A stretch of 64,000 bases of DNA from Chryseobacterium sp. 7. Lineage in GTDB: Bacteria; Bacteroidota; Bacteroidia; Flavobacteriales; Weeksellaceae. Position numbers and translations under genes: made by a program. Position 1 is the stretch's first letter. Every line of letters starts with the position of its first letter. The stretch spans positions 2,108,001 to 2,172,000 of the forward strand of contig NZ_RCCA01000001.1 in assembly GCF_003663845.1 (NCBI RefSeq). The letters run 5' to 3'. The notes under the pieces were generated by a model. It saw only the letters and a list, made by a program, of their open reading frames with translations, had not been told where the DNA came from and did no database searches. Shown piece by piece: positions 18,020 to 26,607 of this stretch.

Positions 18020-19159
18020 TTATTTTGTAATATCTCTTCCAATAACCAGTCTCTGGATTTCAGAAGTACCTTCACCAATCGTACAAAGTTTAGAATCTCT
18101 GTAGAACTTTTCAGCAGGGAAGTCTTTTGTGTATCCGTATCCTCCAAAGATCTGAACTGCATTATTGGAAATTCTCACACAAGCTTCAGAAGCGTAAAGC
18201 TTAGCCATAGCTCCTTCTTTTGTCATTTTCTGTTTTGCATTTTTCAGGGTAGAAGCTCTTTGAATAAGAAGTTCAGCAGCATCAATTTCTGTTGCCATAT
18301 CTGCTAACATAAAGTTGATTGCCTGGAAATCAGCAATTGGTTTTCCGAACTGATGTCTTTCTTTTGCATATTTTAAGGCTGCTTTATAAGCTCCTTTTGC
18401 AGTACCTAAACTTAGGGCAGCAATAGAAATTCTACCACCGTCCAATACTTTCATAGCCTGCTTGAAGCCTTCTCCTACTTCTCCTAAACGGTGAGAATCC
18501 GGTACACGTACATTATCAAAGATAAGTTCCGCAGTTTCGGAAGCACGCATTCCTAACTTATTTTCTTTTTTTCCTGAAGTAAATCCAGGCATTCCTTTTT
18601 CTAAAACAAAAGCTGTAGAATTATTTTTAGCACCTATTTCTCCGGTTCTTGTCATGACTACGGCAATATCTCCTGAAATGGCGTGAGTGATAAAGTTTTT
18701 AGCTCCGTTGATGATCCATTCGTCACCATCTTTTACAGCAGTAGTAGACATTCCTCCAGAATCTGAACCTGTATTGTGCTCTGTAAGCCCCCAAGCTCCG
18801 ATTACTTTTCCGGAAGCCAGCTGAGGAAGCCATTTATGTCTCTGTTCTTCATTTCCGAATTCATAGATATGATTGGTACAAAGAGAGTTGTGTGCTGCCA
18901 CAGAAAGACCGATAGATGGGTCTACCTGAGAGATCTCATCCAAAATAGTAACATACTCATGATAACCTAAACCGGAACCTCCATATTGTTCAGGAACAAC
19001 AATCCCCATGAACCCCATCTCACCTAACTGGTGGAATAAGTCTTTTGGAAAAGTCTGGCTTTCATCCCATTCCATAATGTTCGGTCTGATGTTCTTTTCT
19101 GCAAATTCTCTAGCCGTCTCCGCTATCATTTTGATGTTGTCAATAGTCTCTGTATTCAT
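18020..19159 (-). CDS. Acyl-CoA dehydrogenase
   Basis: An FAD enzyme that introduces the 2,3 double bond in acyl-CoA, a step in fatty-acid or branched-chain amino-acid breakdown. Motifs are GLTEHNTGSDSGGMSTTA (FAD/substrate loop), QIFGGYGYTKDFPAEKFYRD, and the catalytic Glu in GEGTSEIQRLVIGRDI close to the C-terminus. From the ATG at 19159 the length is 379 residues, exactly the usual size. A longer frame from 19180 would overlap the perfect -7 element at 19178-19185, so it is rejected. Substrate chain length cannot be told by eye. Confidence 0.93.
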   Translation of the reverse strand: MNTETIDNIKMIAETAREFAEKNIRPNIMEWDESQTFPKDLFHQLGEMGFMGIVVPEQYGGSGLGYHEYVTILDEISQVDPSIGLSVAAHNSLCTNHIYEFGNEEQRHKWLPQLASGKVIGAWGLTEHNTGSDSGGMSTTAVKDGDEWIINGAKNFITHAISGDIAVVMTRTGEIGAKNNSTAFVLEKGMPGFTSGKKENKLGMRASETAELIFDNVRVPDSHRLGEVGEGFKQAMKVLDGGRISIAALSLGTAKGAYKAALKYAKERHQFGKPIADFQAINFMLADMATEIDAAELLIQRASTLKNAKQKMTKEGAMAKLYASEACVRISNNAVQIFGGYGYTKDFPAEKFYRDSKLCTIGEGTSEIQRLVIGRDITK

Positions 19160-19177
19160 ATAATAATAGTTAGTTCC

Positions 19178-19185
19178 CAAAGATA
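19178..19185 (-). promoter_or_regulatory. -7 promoter element for the acyl-CoA dehydrogenase gene
   Basis: The minus strand reads TATCTTTG (perfect TAnnTTTG) about 18 bases before the start codon. Confidence 0.6.
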
Positions 19186-19350
19186 ACCAAATTGATGGAA
19201 TGCTAAAACAAATTATTTTATTCGTACCATTTAAAGAGTAATTCGTTTAATTTTCAATTTTTTATATTTTGAGAATTAATACTTTCTTAATAAAACTTTC
19301 AGTCTTTTGCATTTTTTATTTCACTATTTTAGTCCCCCAATTTTTAAGGC

Positions 19351-21225
19351 ATGAAAAAAATTCTATTTCCTATTATTTTAATTTCCTCTTATTTTTCTGC
19401 GCAGGCACCTGCCGGATATTATAACGGAACAGCCGGATTGACGGGGTATGCCCTGAAATCTAAACTTCACGATATTATTTCGGAAAAAATGATCAACTGG
19501 CATTATGACGACCTTAAAGCGTATTATGGCCAGACTGATCTTGATAGATATTATGATCACGATGCTTCCAATACCCAATATTTGCTGGATATTTATTCTG
19601 AAATCCCTTCAGGGCCGGATGCTTATGAGTATACGGTAGATCAGATGACAGGTACAGCAGGTGCGGAAGGGCTGGGGTACAACAGGGAGCATATGATGCC
19701 GCAGAGTACCTTCAGTACAAGCTCGTCAATCAGTGATTATCCAATGTATTCGGATCTTAATTTTATTATTCCGGCGGATGCGAGGATTAATCAACTAAGA
19801 AATAATTACCCTTACGGAATAGGGAACAGCACCAATCATTATATTTTCAGCAACACTTCAAGGATGTCTAACGCAGCTATTCCAAATTATCCTTACACAG
19901 GAAGGGTTTATGAGCCTATTAATGAGTTTAAAGGTGATATTGCAAGAACTTTGCTGTATTTTGCAGTAAGATACGAAGGAAAACTGGGCTCGTTTAATAC
20001 GGCTTACAGCACATCGGCAAACATTACACCTGCTACCGATCAGTGTCCGCTTGACGGAACGGAAGAGAGAGCTGTTGATCTTCCTTATATTGCTATGCTT
20101 AAGCAGTGGAGTGCCGCAGATCCGGTTTCACAAAGAGAAATTGACAGAAACAATGCGATCTATACTATACAAAAAAACAGGAATCCGTTTATTGATCATC
20201 CTGAATGGATTGATATGATCTGGTCTGAAACTCCGGACAGTGTGGCTCCTGCAGCTCCCGGGTCATTGGTTTCATCACAACAGAATGCCTATTTCGTTAA
20301 TTTGAACTGGACGGCTTCTCCTGATGCTGATGTTTTGGGATACAGGATTTATATGAATGGTTCAACAACACCTGTTGCTGTTACAAAGGGAACTTCTATA
20401 AGTATTGATCACCTGAGCCCTTCAACTTCTTATACTTTTACCGTAAAAGCTTTTGATAAAGGATATCTGGAATCTCCTTTCAGCAACACGGTCATAGCTT
20501 CTACGATAGCTTCGGATTCTTATGCACCGGATCTTATGATTACCAAATATATTTCGGGAACCAATACAGATTTTATTAAGAATAATGCGCTGGAAATTGT
20601 TAATAAAACAGGACATGAGGTTAATTTAAATAATTACAGAATCAATATCCAGTTTAGAAATAACAGTTCAGGAGCTTACTATAGCGGAGATACCTATGAA
20701 CTGGAGGGTAAAGTAGGAAATAATGAAACGTTTGTTATTTTGAATCCAAAAGGTACTTTGTCATGTTATACCGCCGGGCAGGCAAAATTTGCGACGGCTT
20801 CTGATCCTATGATGTATGCGGGCGGGAACTATGTAGAACTTGCTTATAATAAGACCGTGACTGTAGATGCAATCGGAGCAAAATTTACAACCAATAGTAA
20901 CGGAAATGTATCTTTATATAGAAAGAGTACAATCAATCAGCCCAACAGTACATTTAGTATGAGTGAATGGGATTCTTATCCTTCCAACTACTGCCAGAAT
21001 CTGGGTGGAACATTATCTACAACGGAGCTGATTGCTGATAACAAAGAATTTATAATTTATCCAAATCCTGTTTATGACAATCTTTATGTAAACGGAGAAA
21101 CAGAAAATGTGAAAACAGCTCAGATTATAGACCTTTCCGGAAAAGTGATCTACACGGAGAAAGATCCTTTCAGAAATAAAAAAGCATTTCTGTACAGGGA
21201 ATTCCGACAGGGTTGTATTTCTTAA
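19351..21225 (+). CDS. Secreted endonuclease I with Fn3 and lamin-tail domains, C-terminus frameshifted
   Basis: A secreted nuclease of the endonuclease I family (EndA/NucM). Signal peptide MKKILFPIILISSYFSAQ, nuclease domain with GYNREHMMPQS (His114 likely catalytic), then a fibronectin type III domain (about 295-390), a lamin-tail domain (DLMITKYISGTNTDF onward) and the beginning of a type A T9SS sorting domain (IIYPNPVYDNLYV). The encoded end, AFLYREFRQGCIS, is abnormal. Adding one A to the A6 run at 21178-21183 restores a normal sorting-domain ending (SISVQGIPTG ... HQFIKK) with a stop at 21261-21263. As given, the T9SS signal is broken. Confidence 0.9.
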   Translation: MKKILFPIILISSYFSAQAPAGYYNGTAGLTGYALKSKLHDIISEKMINWHYDDLKAYYGQTDLDRYYDHDASNTQYLLDIYSEIPSGPDAYEYTVDQMTGTAGAEGLGYNREHMMPQSTFSTSSSISDYPMYSDLNFIIPADARINQLRNNYPYGIGNSTNHYIFSNTSRMSNAAIPNYPYTGRVYEPINEFKGDIARTLLYFAVRYEGKLGSFNTAYSTSANITPATDQCPLDGTEERAVDLPYIAMLKQWSAADPVSQREIDRNNAIYTIQKNRNPFIDHPEWIDMIWSETPDSVAPAAPGSLVSSQQNAYFVNLNWTASPDADVLGYRIYMNGSTTPVAVTKGTSISIDHLSPSTSYTFTVKAFDKGYLESPFSNTVIASTIASDSYAPDLMITKYISGTNTDFIKNNALEIVNKTGHEVNLNNYRINIQFRNNSSGAYYSGDTYELEGKVGNNETFVILNPKGTLSCYTAGQAKFATASDPMMYAGGNYVELAYNKTVTVDAIGAKFTTNSNGNVSLYRKSTINQPNSTFSMSEWDSYPSNYCQNLGGTLSTTELIADNKEFIIYPNPVYDNLYVNGETENVKTAQIIDLSGKVIYTEKDPFRNKKAFLYREFRQGCIS

Positions 21226-21263
21226 AGCTTGATGAGAAAGCTCATCAGTTTATTAAAAAGTAA
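21178..21263 (+). pseudogene. Out-of-frame 3' end of the endonuclease T9SS sorting domain
   Basis: In the frame shifted by one base after the A6 tract, the DNA encodes K-S-I-S-V-Q-G-I-P-T-G-L-Y-F-L then KLDEKAHQFIKK and TAA at 21261. This is a textbook T9SS type A ending, so the run most likely once had seven A bases. Confidence 0.85.
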
Positions 21264-21322
21264 TCTTACCTTGACGGATTTTTAAACTTGTCAAGATTAT
21301 TTTCACGAAGATTTAACGAGTC

Positions 21323-21355
21323 AAACCTAACAAGTTTTTAAAACCTGTTAGGTTT
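21323..21355. terminator. Hairpin terminator / repeat AAACCTAACA
   Basis: Perfect 10-bp arms AAACCTAACA and TGTTAGGTTT with a 13-base loop, followed by ATTTTTAT. Just before it, TTGAC ... GTCAA (21272-21296) forms a weaker second hairpin. Both resemble interspersed hairpins common in Bacteroidota. Confidence 0.6.
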
Positions 21356-21374
21356 ATTTTTATAGGGTGTAGAA

Positions 21375-21515
21375 ATGATTCAAGAGATTGCCTCGCTTTA
21401 TTCTCAATGATTGTTTTAGCCCTGATAGAAGCGGTTACCCCACAGCAAGCGGTTGGATCAGGATGAAAGCGATGGAGCGAGGAGTATGAGCGGATAGCAG
21501 GAATAAGCTTCTTCA
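21375..21515. repeat. GC-richer non-coding block, candidate interspersed repeat
   Basis: This stretch is clearly richer in G and C than the surrounding intergenic DNA and contains GATAGAAGCGGTTACCCCAC and GAGCGAGGAGTATGAGCGGA. An open 67-codon frame on the minus strand (21313-21516) covers it but has a repeat-like, Arg/His/Ser-rich translation and no promoter. I read it as an interspersed repeat or structured RNA remnant rather than a gene. Confidence 0.35.
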
Positions 21516-21635
21516 TTAAAAATAAAGAGAAAATGTGGAGTTAAGGTAAATGTAATGAAAGAATATTTGTCAATTTTTTACTTTTTTATAGTTTTTGGTA
21601 AAGCCTTAAAAACCTTATATTTACTGCATAATTGA

Positions 21636-21713
21636 TATAAGCTGATTCGCTAATAATCAATATCTATAAGTGTTTCTGCTTATATCTTTTATATATAAGT
21701 AATTATGCTTATA
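21636..21713. promoter_or_regulatory. Three palindromic operators at exact 29-bp spacing
   Basis: Three palindromes of form TATAAG-N7-GCTWATA start at 21636, 21665 and 21694, each 20 bp long. The second and third have perfect TATAAG / CTTATA arms; the first has one mismatch (CTAATA). Centre-to-centre distance is 29 bp both times. The third site overlaps the -7 promoter element of the SatD-like gene, so a bound protein should block transcription. The downstream gene encodes a helix-turn-helix and is the obvious candidate regulator. Confidence 0.8.
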
Positions 21714-21717
21714 TTTG
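21710..21717 (+). promoter_or_regulatory. -7 promoter element for the SatD-like gene
   Basis: TATATTTG is a perfect TAnnTTTG and ends four bases before the ATG at 21722, implying a leaderless transcript. Confidence 0.65.
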
Positions 21718-21721
21718 CAGT

Positions 21722-22327
21722 ATGATAGCGGTCATTACCGGTGATATTATAAATTCACAGCATGCGGATACTGAAGTTTGGATTACCAGACTTAAACATC
21801 TTCTCGAAAAATGGGGAAGCGCTCCCGGCACATGGGAAATCTACAGAGGAGATGAGTTTCAGTTCAAATGCAAGATTGATGACGTTTTCTGGCGTTTTCT
21901 AGCCATAAAATCTCTTATTAAAAGTCAGGAAAATTTGGATGTAAGGATGGCCATAGGTATAGGTGAAGAAAGTTTCTCTTCTGAGAAAATAACGGAATCT
22001 AACGGCACAGCTTACGTCAATTCCGGAAGACTTCTTAATGATCTTAAGAACGACGGGCATACCGTTGCCATTAAAACATCCAGCGATTCTGTAGACAGAG
22101 ACCTTAATATCCTATTGAAATGGTCGTCCAAAGATTTTGATAACTGGACGATGGCTACTTCAGAGATTATTCATGAAATGATCATGAATCAGGATATCAC
22201 ACAGGAAGATCTTGCTAAGAGATTTGCTATTTCACAGTCTTCTGTAAGCCAGAGGCTGAAACGAGCCAACTATGAGCTCATCGTGGAAACCAATCAGTAT
22301 TTCAGAAAGAAAATCTCAGAACTATAG
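21722..22327 (+). CDS. SatD-like protein: cyclase-like palm domain plus helix-turn-helix
   Basis: A 201-residue protein that resembles the SatD family. The N-terminal 120 residues have the layout of a nucleotide-cyclase/GGDEF-type palm: ITGDIINS with Asp8 on strand one, a hairpin YRGDEFQFK with Asp44, then RMAIGIGEE (75-83) and GTAYVNSGRLLNDL (95-108). The C-terminus (about 159-185) is a helix-turn-helix, DITQEDLAKRF then SQSSVSQRLKRAN. No signal peptide or membrane segment. It is followed two bases later by the DUF3307 membrane gene, and preceded by three palindromes at its promoter. Autoregulation is likely; nucleotide synthesis is only an inference from the fold pattern. Confidence 0.75.
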   Translation: MIAVITGDIINSQHADTEVWITRLKHLLEKWGSAPGTWEIYRGDEFQFKCKIDDVFWRFLAIKSLIKSQENLDVRMAIGIGEESFSSEKITESNGTAYVNSGRLLNDLKNDGHTVAIKTSSDSVDRDLNILLKWSSKDFDNWTMATSEIIHEMIMNQDITQEDLAKRFAISQSSVSQRLKRANYELIVETNQYFRKKISEL

Positions 22328-22329
22328 GC

Positions 22330-23025
22330 ATGATCTTCATCAAACTCATATTGGCACATCTACTTGGAGATTTTATACTTCAGCCAAATTCATGGGTTGC
22401 AGATAAGGAGAACTATAAACTGAAAAGTAAGTTTTTATACATTCATATTCTGATTCATACGGTTTTAAGTCTTATTTTTCTTTGGGACCTTCAGCTTTGG
22501 TGGGTAGCTGTTTTAGTGGGAATCACTCACTTTATTATTGATGCGGCAAAACTTACATTTCAAAATGTAAAGACTAAAAAAAGATTGTTTTTCATAGATC
22601 AGTTGCTGCATGTTCTGGTGATTGGCGGAGTGTCATTTTATTTCCAGGAATTCAGCTTCGGATTTTTACAGGATCAGGAATTTTTAAAAATAATTATGGC
22701 TGCATTGTTTTTGACAACGCCTGCTTCTATTTTTATCAAAATCTTATTGTCATCATGGACGCCCGCTCCGGATGGCCCCAACACTATTCAAACCGAATCT
22801 TTATCAAGTGCCGGAAAATATATCGGAATTTTAGAACGTCTGCTGGTCTTCACTTTTATTATGGTGAATCATTGGGAAGGCGTAGGTTTCATGGTGGCTG
22901 CCAAATCTGTTTTCAGATTCAGTGACCTTGCACAGGCAAAACAGAGAAAGCTTACAGAATATGTATTAATTGGTACACTGCTGAGTTTTGGACTGGCTGT
23001 CTTAACAGGAATAATAATAAAATAA
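22330..23025 (+). CDS. DUF3307 membrane protein
   Basis: A 231-residue integral membrane protein with about six hydrophobic segments. The N-terminus FIKLILAHLLGDFILQPNSW is the DUF3307 signature, and the His/Asp motif HFIIDAAKL is also visible in the second half of the N-terminal domain. The family function is unknown. It begins two bases after the SatD-like gene, a pairing I remember from other genomes, so the two probably work together at the membrane. A gap of 36 bases separates it from purC. Confidence 0.82.
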   Translation: MIFIKLILAHLLGDFILQPNSWVADKENYKLKSKFLYIHILIHTVLSLIFLWDLQLWWVAVLVGITHFIIDAAKLTFQNVKTKKRLFFIDQLLHVLVIGGVSFYFQEFSFGFLQDQEFLKIIMAALFLTTPASIFIKILLSSWTPAPDGPNTIQTESLSSAGKYIGILERLLVFTFIMVNHWEGVGFMVAAKSVFRFSDLAQAKQRKLTEYVLIGTLLSFGLAVLTGIIIK

Positions 23026-23061
23026 ATCAATAAATCTAACTACAATTTAGAAAGTAAAATT

Positions 23062-23784
23062 ATGAGTCAAAAGAAAGAAATGTTGTACGAGGGGAAAGCA
23101 AAACAGGTATTTGCTACCGATAATCCTGATGAAGTAGTAGTACGTTTCAAAGACGATGCTACAGCATTTAACGCTCAAAAAAGAGGTCAGGTAGATCTTA
23201 AAGGGGAAATGAATAATGCCATTACAACCCTTATTTTTGAATACTTAAATGAGAAAGGGATCAAAACTCATTTCATCAAGAAATTAGACGAAAGAGAGCA
23301 GCTGGTAAGAAAAGTATCTATCATTCCTTTGGAAATGGTAGTAAGAAACTATTCTGCCGGAAGTATGGCGCAAAGATTAGGAGTGGAAGAAGGAATAAAA
23401 TCTCCGGTAACCATTTTTGATATCTGCTACAAAAAAGATGAGTTGGGAGATCCGCTTATCAATGATCACCATGCCGTTTTCTTAGGAGCAGCTACTTACG
23501 AAGAGCTTGACGAAATGTATGAGCTATCTTCAGACATCAATGATATCCTTATCGACCTGTTTGACAAAATTAATATCATCCTGGTAGATTTCAAAATCGA
23601 ATTAGGTAAAACTTCAGACGGAGAAATCATTCTTGCAGACGAAATCTCTCCTGATACCTGCAGACTTTGGGATAAAGATACCATGAAGAAATTAGATAAA
23701 GACAGATTCAGAAGAGACTTAGGAGAAGTTACAGAAGCTTATGTTGAAATCTATAATCGTCTTAAAAATCTTTTACAGAAATAA
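23062..23784 (+). CDS. purC: Phosphoribosylaminoimidazole-succinocarboxamide synthase
   Basis: ATP-dependent coupling of aspartate to CAIR to give SAICAR in purine biosynthesis. Signatures include [19 protein letters not shown] at the N-terminus, [13 protein letters not shown] and the [17 protein letters not shown] / [13 protein letters not shown] block. Length is 240 residues, which is standard for the prokaryotic short form. purF follows after a 141-base gap that holds an imperfect inverted repeat. Confidence 0.97.
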   Translation: MSQKKEMLYEGKAKQVFATDNPDEVVVRFKDDATAFNAQKRGQVDLKGEMNNAITTLIFEYLNEKGIKTHFIKKLDEREQLVRKVSIIPLEMVVRNYSAGSMAQRLGVEEGIKSPVTIFDICYKKDELGDPLINDHHAVFLGAATYEELDEMYELSSDINDILIDLFDKINIILVDFKIELGKTSDGEIILADEISPDTCRLWDKDTMKKLDKDRFRRDLGEVTEAYVEIYNRLKNLLQK

Positions 23785-23797
23785 GACTTCAGATACT

Positions 23798-23892
23798 AGA
23801 TTTCAGATATCAGATGCTGGTACTGAAAATACTTTGTTAGTTAAAACAAAATTAAAGTTTGAAGTTAGCTTTTAGTCTGAAATCTGAAATCT
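23798..23892. repeat. Imperfect inverted repeat between purC and purF
   Basis: The arms AGATTTCAGATATCAGA (23798-23814) and TCTGAAATCTGAAATCT (23876-23892) are complementary at 16 of 17 positions. This CAGATTTCAGA type of repeat is low-complexity and probably interspersed in the genome; it could form a hairpin in the purC-purF transcript. Confidence 0.55.
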
Positions 23893-23925
23893 GACTTCTA
23901 AGATCTACAATTAGAAAAAATAGAA

Positions 23926-25425
23926 ATGAAAAGTTTAGACATTCATAAAAGTGAATATTTAAAACAGTTTGAAACCCAGACTTACGGAAGGAATCTTTTC
24001 AGAACTCAGGAAGAGGAAAGATTAGATGCTCCTAATGAAGAATGTGGGATCTTCGGATTGTATTCGGATAGTGATCTGGATACTTTCTCGCTTTCACAGT
24101 TCGGGCTTTTTGCATTACAGCACAGAGGTCAGGAAGCTTGTGGTATTTCCGTTCTAAAAGAAGGAAGGATCACCAATATGAAAGACGAAGGACTGGTTTT
24201 GGATGTTTATAAAGACATTCAGGAACCTGAAACTTTTATGGGAAATTCTGCAATTGGGCATACCCGTTATACCACTGCAGGAGATAAAAAGAAATATAAC
24301 TTCCAGCCATTTTTCGCGAAAAACGAATATGACCAGATTATACTTTCTATAGCACACAACGGTAACCTTACCAATGCCAAAGAATTAAAAGCAGAATTAG
24401 AAGCTGAAGGCGTAGTATTCAGAGCAACTTCCGATTCTGAAGTAATCCTGAGACTGATTCAGAAAAACCTTGATTTAGGTCTTCGTGGAGCTATCAAAGC
24501 AACCATGGAAAAGATCGAAGGAGCTTATTCTGTGGTGGGGATGACCAGAAATAAATTCTTTGCATTCAGAGACTTCAACGGAATCCGTCCATTGGTTTTA
24601 GGAGCTATCGACGAAAGATCTTACGTAGTGGCTTCAGAATCTGTAGCACTGGATGCTGTAGGCGCTCAGTATGTACGTGATATCCTTCCTGGTGAGATCA
24701 TTTATACCAATGAAAACGAACCTGGGAAACTTCATTCTTATATGATGGATGAGGCGAAAGGAAAGCAGAGAATCTGTTCTTTTGAATACATTTATTTTGC
24801 AAGACCTGACTCTACATTAGAAAACATCAATGTATATGAGATCAGAGAAAAATCTGGTGAGAAAATCTGGGAGCAGGCTCCTGTAGAAGCAGATTTGGTA
24901 ATTGGAGTTCCTGATTCCGGAGTTCCCGCTGCTATTGGTTTCTCAAAAGCTTCAGGAATACCTTTCCGTCCTGTGTTGATCAAAAACAGATATATCGGAA
25001 GAAGTTTCATCGTTCCTACACAGGAAATGAGAGAAAGGGTAGTAAACCTTAAGCTGAACCCGATCATCTCTGAGATGAAAGATAAAAAAGTAGTAATCAT
25101 TGATGATTCTATCGTTCGTGGAACAACATCTAAAAGGCTGGTTAAAATCCTAAAAGATGCAGGCGTAAAAGAGATCCACTTCAGAAGTGTTTCTCCACCC
25201 ATTATTGCCCCATGTTATTTAGGAATTGATACTCCCTCTAAAGATGATCTGATCTCCGCCAACATGTCTACAGAAGAACTTAAAAACTATCTGGGTGTTG
25301 ATTCCCTGGAGTTTTTAAGCATAGACAACCTGAAAGTGATTTTAGGATCAGCTAATCACTGTTTCGGATGTTTCACAGAAGAATATCCTGTAGGAAAAGG
25401 AGAGGAGGTAGATTTATTCAACTAA
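23926..25425 (+). CDS. purF: Amidophosphoribosyltransferase
   Basis: First committed step of purine synthesis: glutamine and PRPP to phosphoribosylamine. The glutaminase nucleophile is Cys40 in EECGIFG, so a 39-residue propeptide must be removed, as in the iron-sulfur type of PurF. The PRPP loop is VVIIDDSIVRGTTSKRL. Candidate cluster cysteines are in RICSFEYIYF, IAPCYLGID and NHCFGCFTEEYP, like the Bacillus-type enzyme. Length is 499 residues. A hairpin terminator follows immediately. Confidence 0.97.
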   Translation: MKSLDIHKSEYLKQFETQTYGRNLFRTQEEERLDAPNEECGIFGLYSDSDLDTFSLSQFGLFALQHRGQEACGISVLKEGRITNMKDEGLVLDVYKDIQEPETFMGNSAIGHTRYTTAGDKKKYNFQPFFAKNEYDQIILSIAHNGNLTNAKELKAELEAEGVVFRATSDSEVILRLIQKNLDLGLRGAIKATMEKIEGAYSVVGMTRNKFFAFRDFNGIRPLVLGAIDERSYVVASESVALDAVGAQYVRDILPGEIIYTNENEPGKLHSYMMDEAKGKQRICSFEYIYFARPDSTLENINVYEIREKSGEKIWEQAPVEADLVIGVPDSGVPAAIGFSKASGIPFRPVLIKNRYIGRSFIVPTQEMRERVVNLKLNPIISEMKDKKVVIIDDSIVRGTTSKRLVKILKDAGVKEIHFRSVSPPIIAPCYLGIDTPSKDDLISANMSTEELKNYLGVDSLEFLSIDNLKVILGSANHCFGCFTEEYPVGKGEEVDLFN

Positions 25426-25452
25426 TCTCTTTACTGAAATAGCAAAAATAAA

Positions 25453-25479
25453 AAGAGCCGGGCTTATAGTCCGGTTCTT
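25453..25479 (+). terminator. Terminator after purF
   Basis: Stem AAGAGCCGG / CCGGTTCTT with one G-U pair and a nine-base loop, followed by TTGTATTT. Confidence 0.7.
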
Positions 25480-25539
25480 TTGTATTTAAATGTAGCAAAA
25501 GCTTAATATTTCTGTAGTATACATTATATAATGGAGTTT

Positions 25540-25547
25540 TAATTTTG
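25540..25547 (+). promoter_or_regulatory. -7 promoter element for the glycerophosphodiesterase gene
   Basis: TAATTTTG is a perfect TAnnTTTG, 20 bases before the ATG. Confidence 0.6.
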
Positions 25548-25567
25548 TTGGATTAAAACTTCAGGAT

Positions 25568-26512
25568 ATGAAACATGCATTTTTCACAGGAATATTGATG
25601 GTATTTGCCCAGCTTTATTCATCACAAACTTTCGATAACGAGGCACATCGCGGAGGAAAATCTCTCTACCCGGAAAATATTCCGGCGATGAAAAATGCCC
25701 TGAAAATGAATGTTAACACCCTGGAAATGGATCTTGCTATCACAAAAGATAAAAAAGTAATTCTTTCCCACGATGCTTTTCTTTCACCAGAATTAGTCAC
25801 GAAACCGGATGGAACCTATATCCCCAAGGATTCAGGGTTTTATTATAAAATTTATGAAATGCCTTATGCAAAGATTAAAACATTTGACGTAGGCTTAAAG
25901 AAATTGAATAACTATCCTGATCAAAAGAAAATAAAGGTTCAGAAACCTCTTTTCTCAGACGTTATAGATGCATGTGAAGCATACGCCCGTGAATTGAAGA
26001 GACCACTGCCTTTTTATAATATAGAAACAAAAACCCGTCCTTTCTCTGACAAGATATTGCATCCGGAACCGAAAGAATTTGTAAATCTGATGATGAAAAT
26101 TATTATCGGAAAAAAGATTCAGGACAGAGTGATTATCCAGTCTTTTGATCCCAGAACACTGGAAATACTTCATAAAGAATATCCTAAAATCATGACCGCT
26201 TTACTGGTAGAAAAAGTAGATGATAAAAAACGGGCTCAGCAGCGGTCTTATTTTAAACAAATTCCTGTGGAAAAGTTCAAAATGTATCCTAATCATATGA
26301 GTGGAGTGGCTGGAGATATGAAATTCCTAAGCTTTACCCCGACTATTTACAGCCCGGAACATAACCTCGTTACACCCGAATTAGTAAAGGAATGCCATAC
26401 ATTAGGCATGAAAGTAATCCCTTGGACGGTGAATACCAAAGAAAGAGTAAAAGAACTTAAAGAGATGGGAATAGATGGGGTGATCAGTGATGATCCGAGA
26501 ATATTTGAATAA
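25568..26512 (+). CDS. Exported glycerophosphodiester phosphodiesterase
   Basis: A 314-residue GDPD (GlpQ-like) enzyme that hydrolyses glycerophosphodiesters to an alcohol and glycerol 3-phosphate. A signal peptide (first 20 residues, ending YSSQ) sends it to the periplasm. Catalytic and metal residues are in EAHRGG (His27, Arg28), YPEN (Glu36), TLEMDL (Glu53, Asp55) and SHDA (His68). The C-terminal VIPWTVNTKERVKEL and GVISDDP segments complete the TIM barrel. It has its own promoter and a bidirectional terminator. Confidence 0.93.
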   Translation: MKHAFFTGILMVFAQLYSSQTFDNEAHRGGKSLYPENIPAMKNALKMNVNTLEMDLAITKDKKVILSHDAFLSPELVTKPDGTYIPKDSGFYYKIYEMPYAKIKTFDVGLKKLNNYPDQKKIKVQKPLFSDVIDACEAYARELKRPLPFYNIETKTRPFSDKILHPEPKEFVNLMMKIIIGKKIQDRVIIQSFDPRTLEILHKEYPKIMTALLVEKVDDKKRAQQRSYFKQIPVEKFKMYPNHMSGVAGDMKFLSFTPTIYSPEHNLVTPELVKECHTLGMKVIPWTVNTKERVKELKEMGIDGVISDDPRIFE

Positions 26513-26531
26513 CAATTAATATGATATAAAT

Positions 26532-26562
26532 AAATAGCCGGAAGAAATTCTTCCGGCTATTT
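26532..26562. terminator. Bidirectional terminator
   Basis: A near-perfect long stem AAATAGCCGGAAGAA / TTCTTCCGGCTATTT between the phosphodiesterase gene and the convergent first porin-like gene; flanking A and T tracts allow termination both ways. Confidence 0.8.
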
Positions 26563-26607
26563 TATGCGTGCAGGTTAATGCACTTCGGTTAAAAATTGGT
26601 TCTTTAA

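Noticed and set aside
21313..21516. Minus-strand 67-codon frame in the GC-richer block
   Set aside because: It overlaps a hairpin and has a repeat-like composition; no promoter or family, so it was kept only as a repeat candidate.
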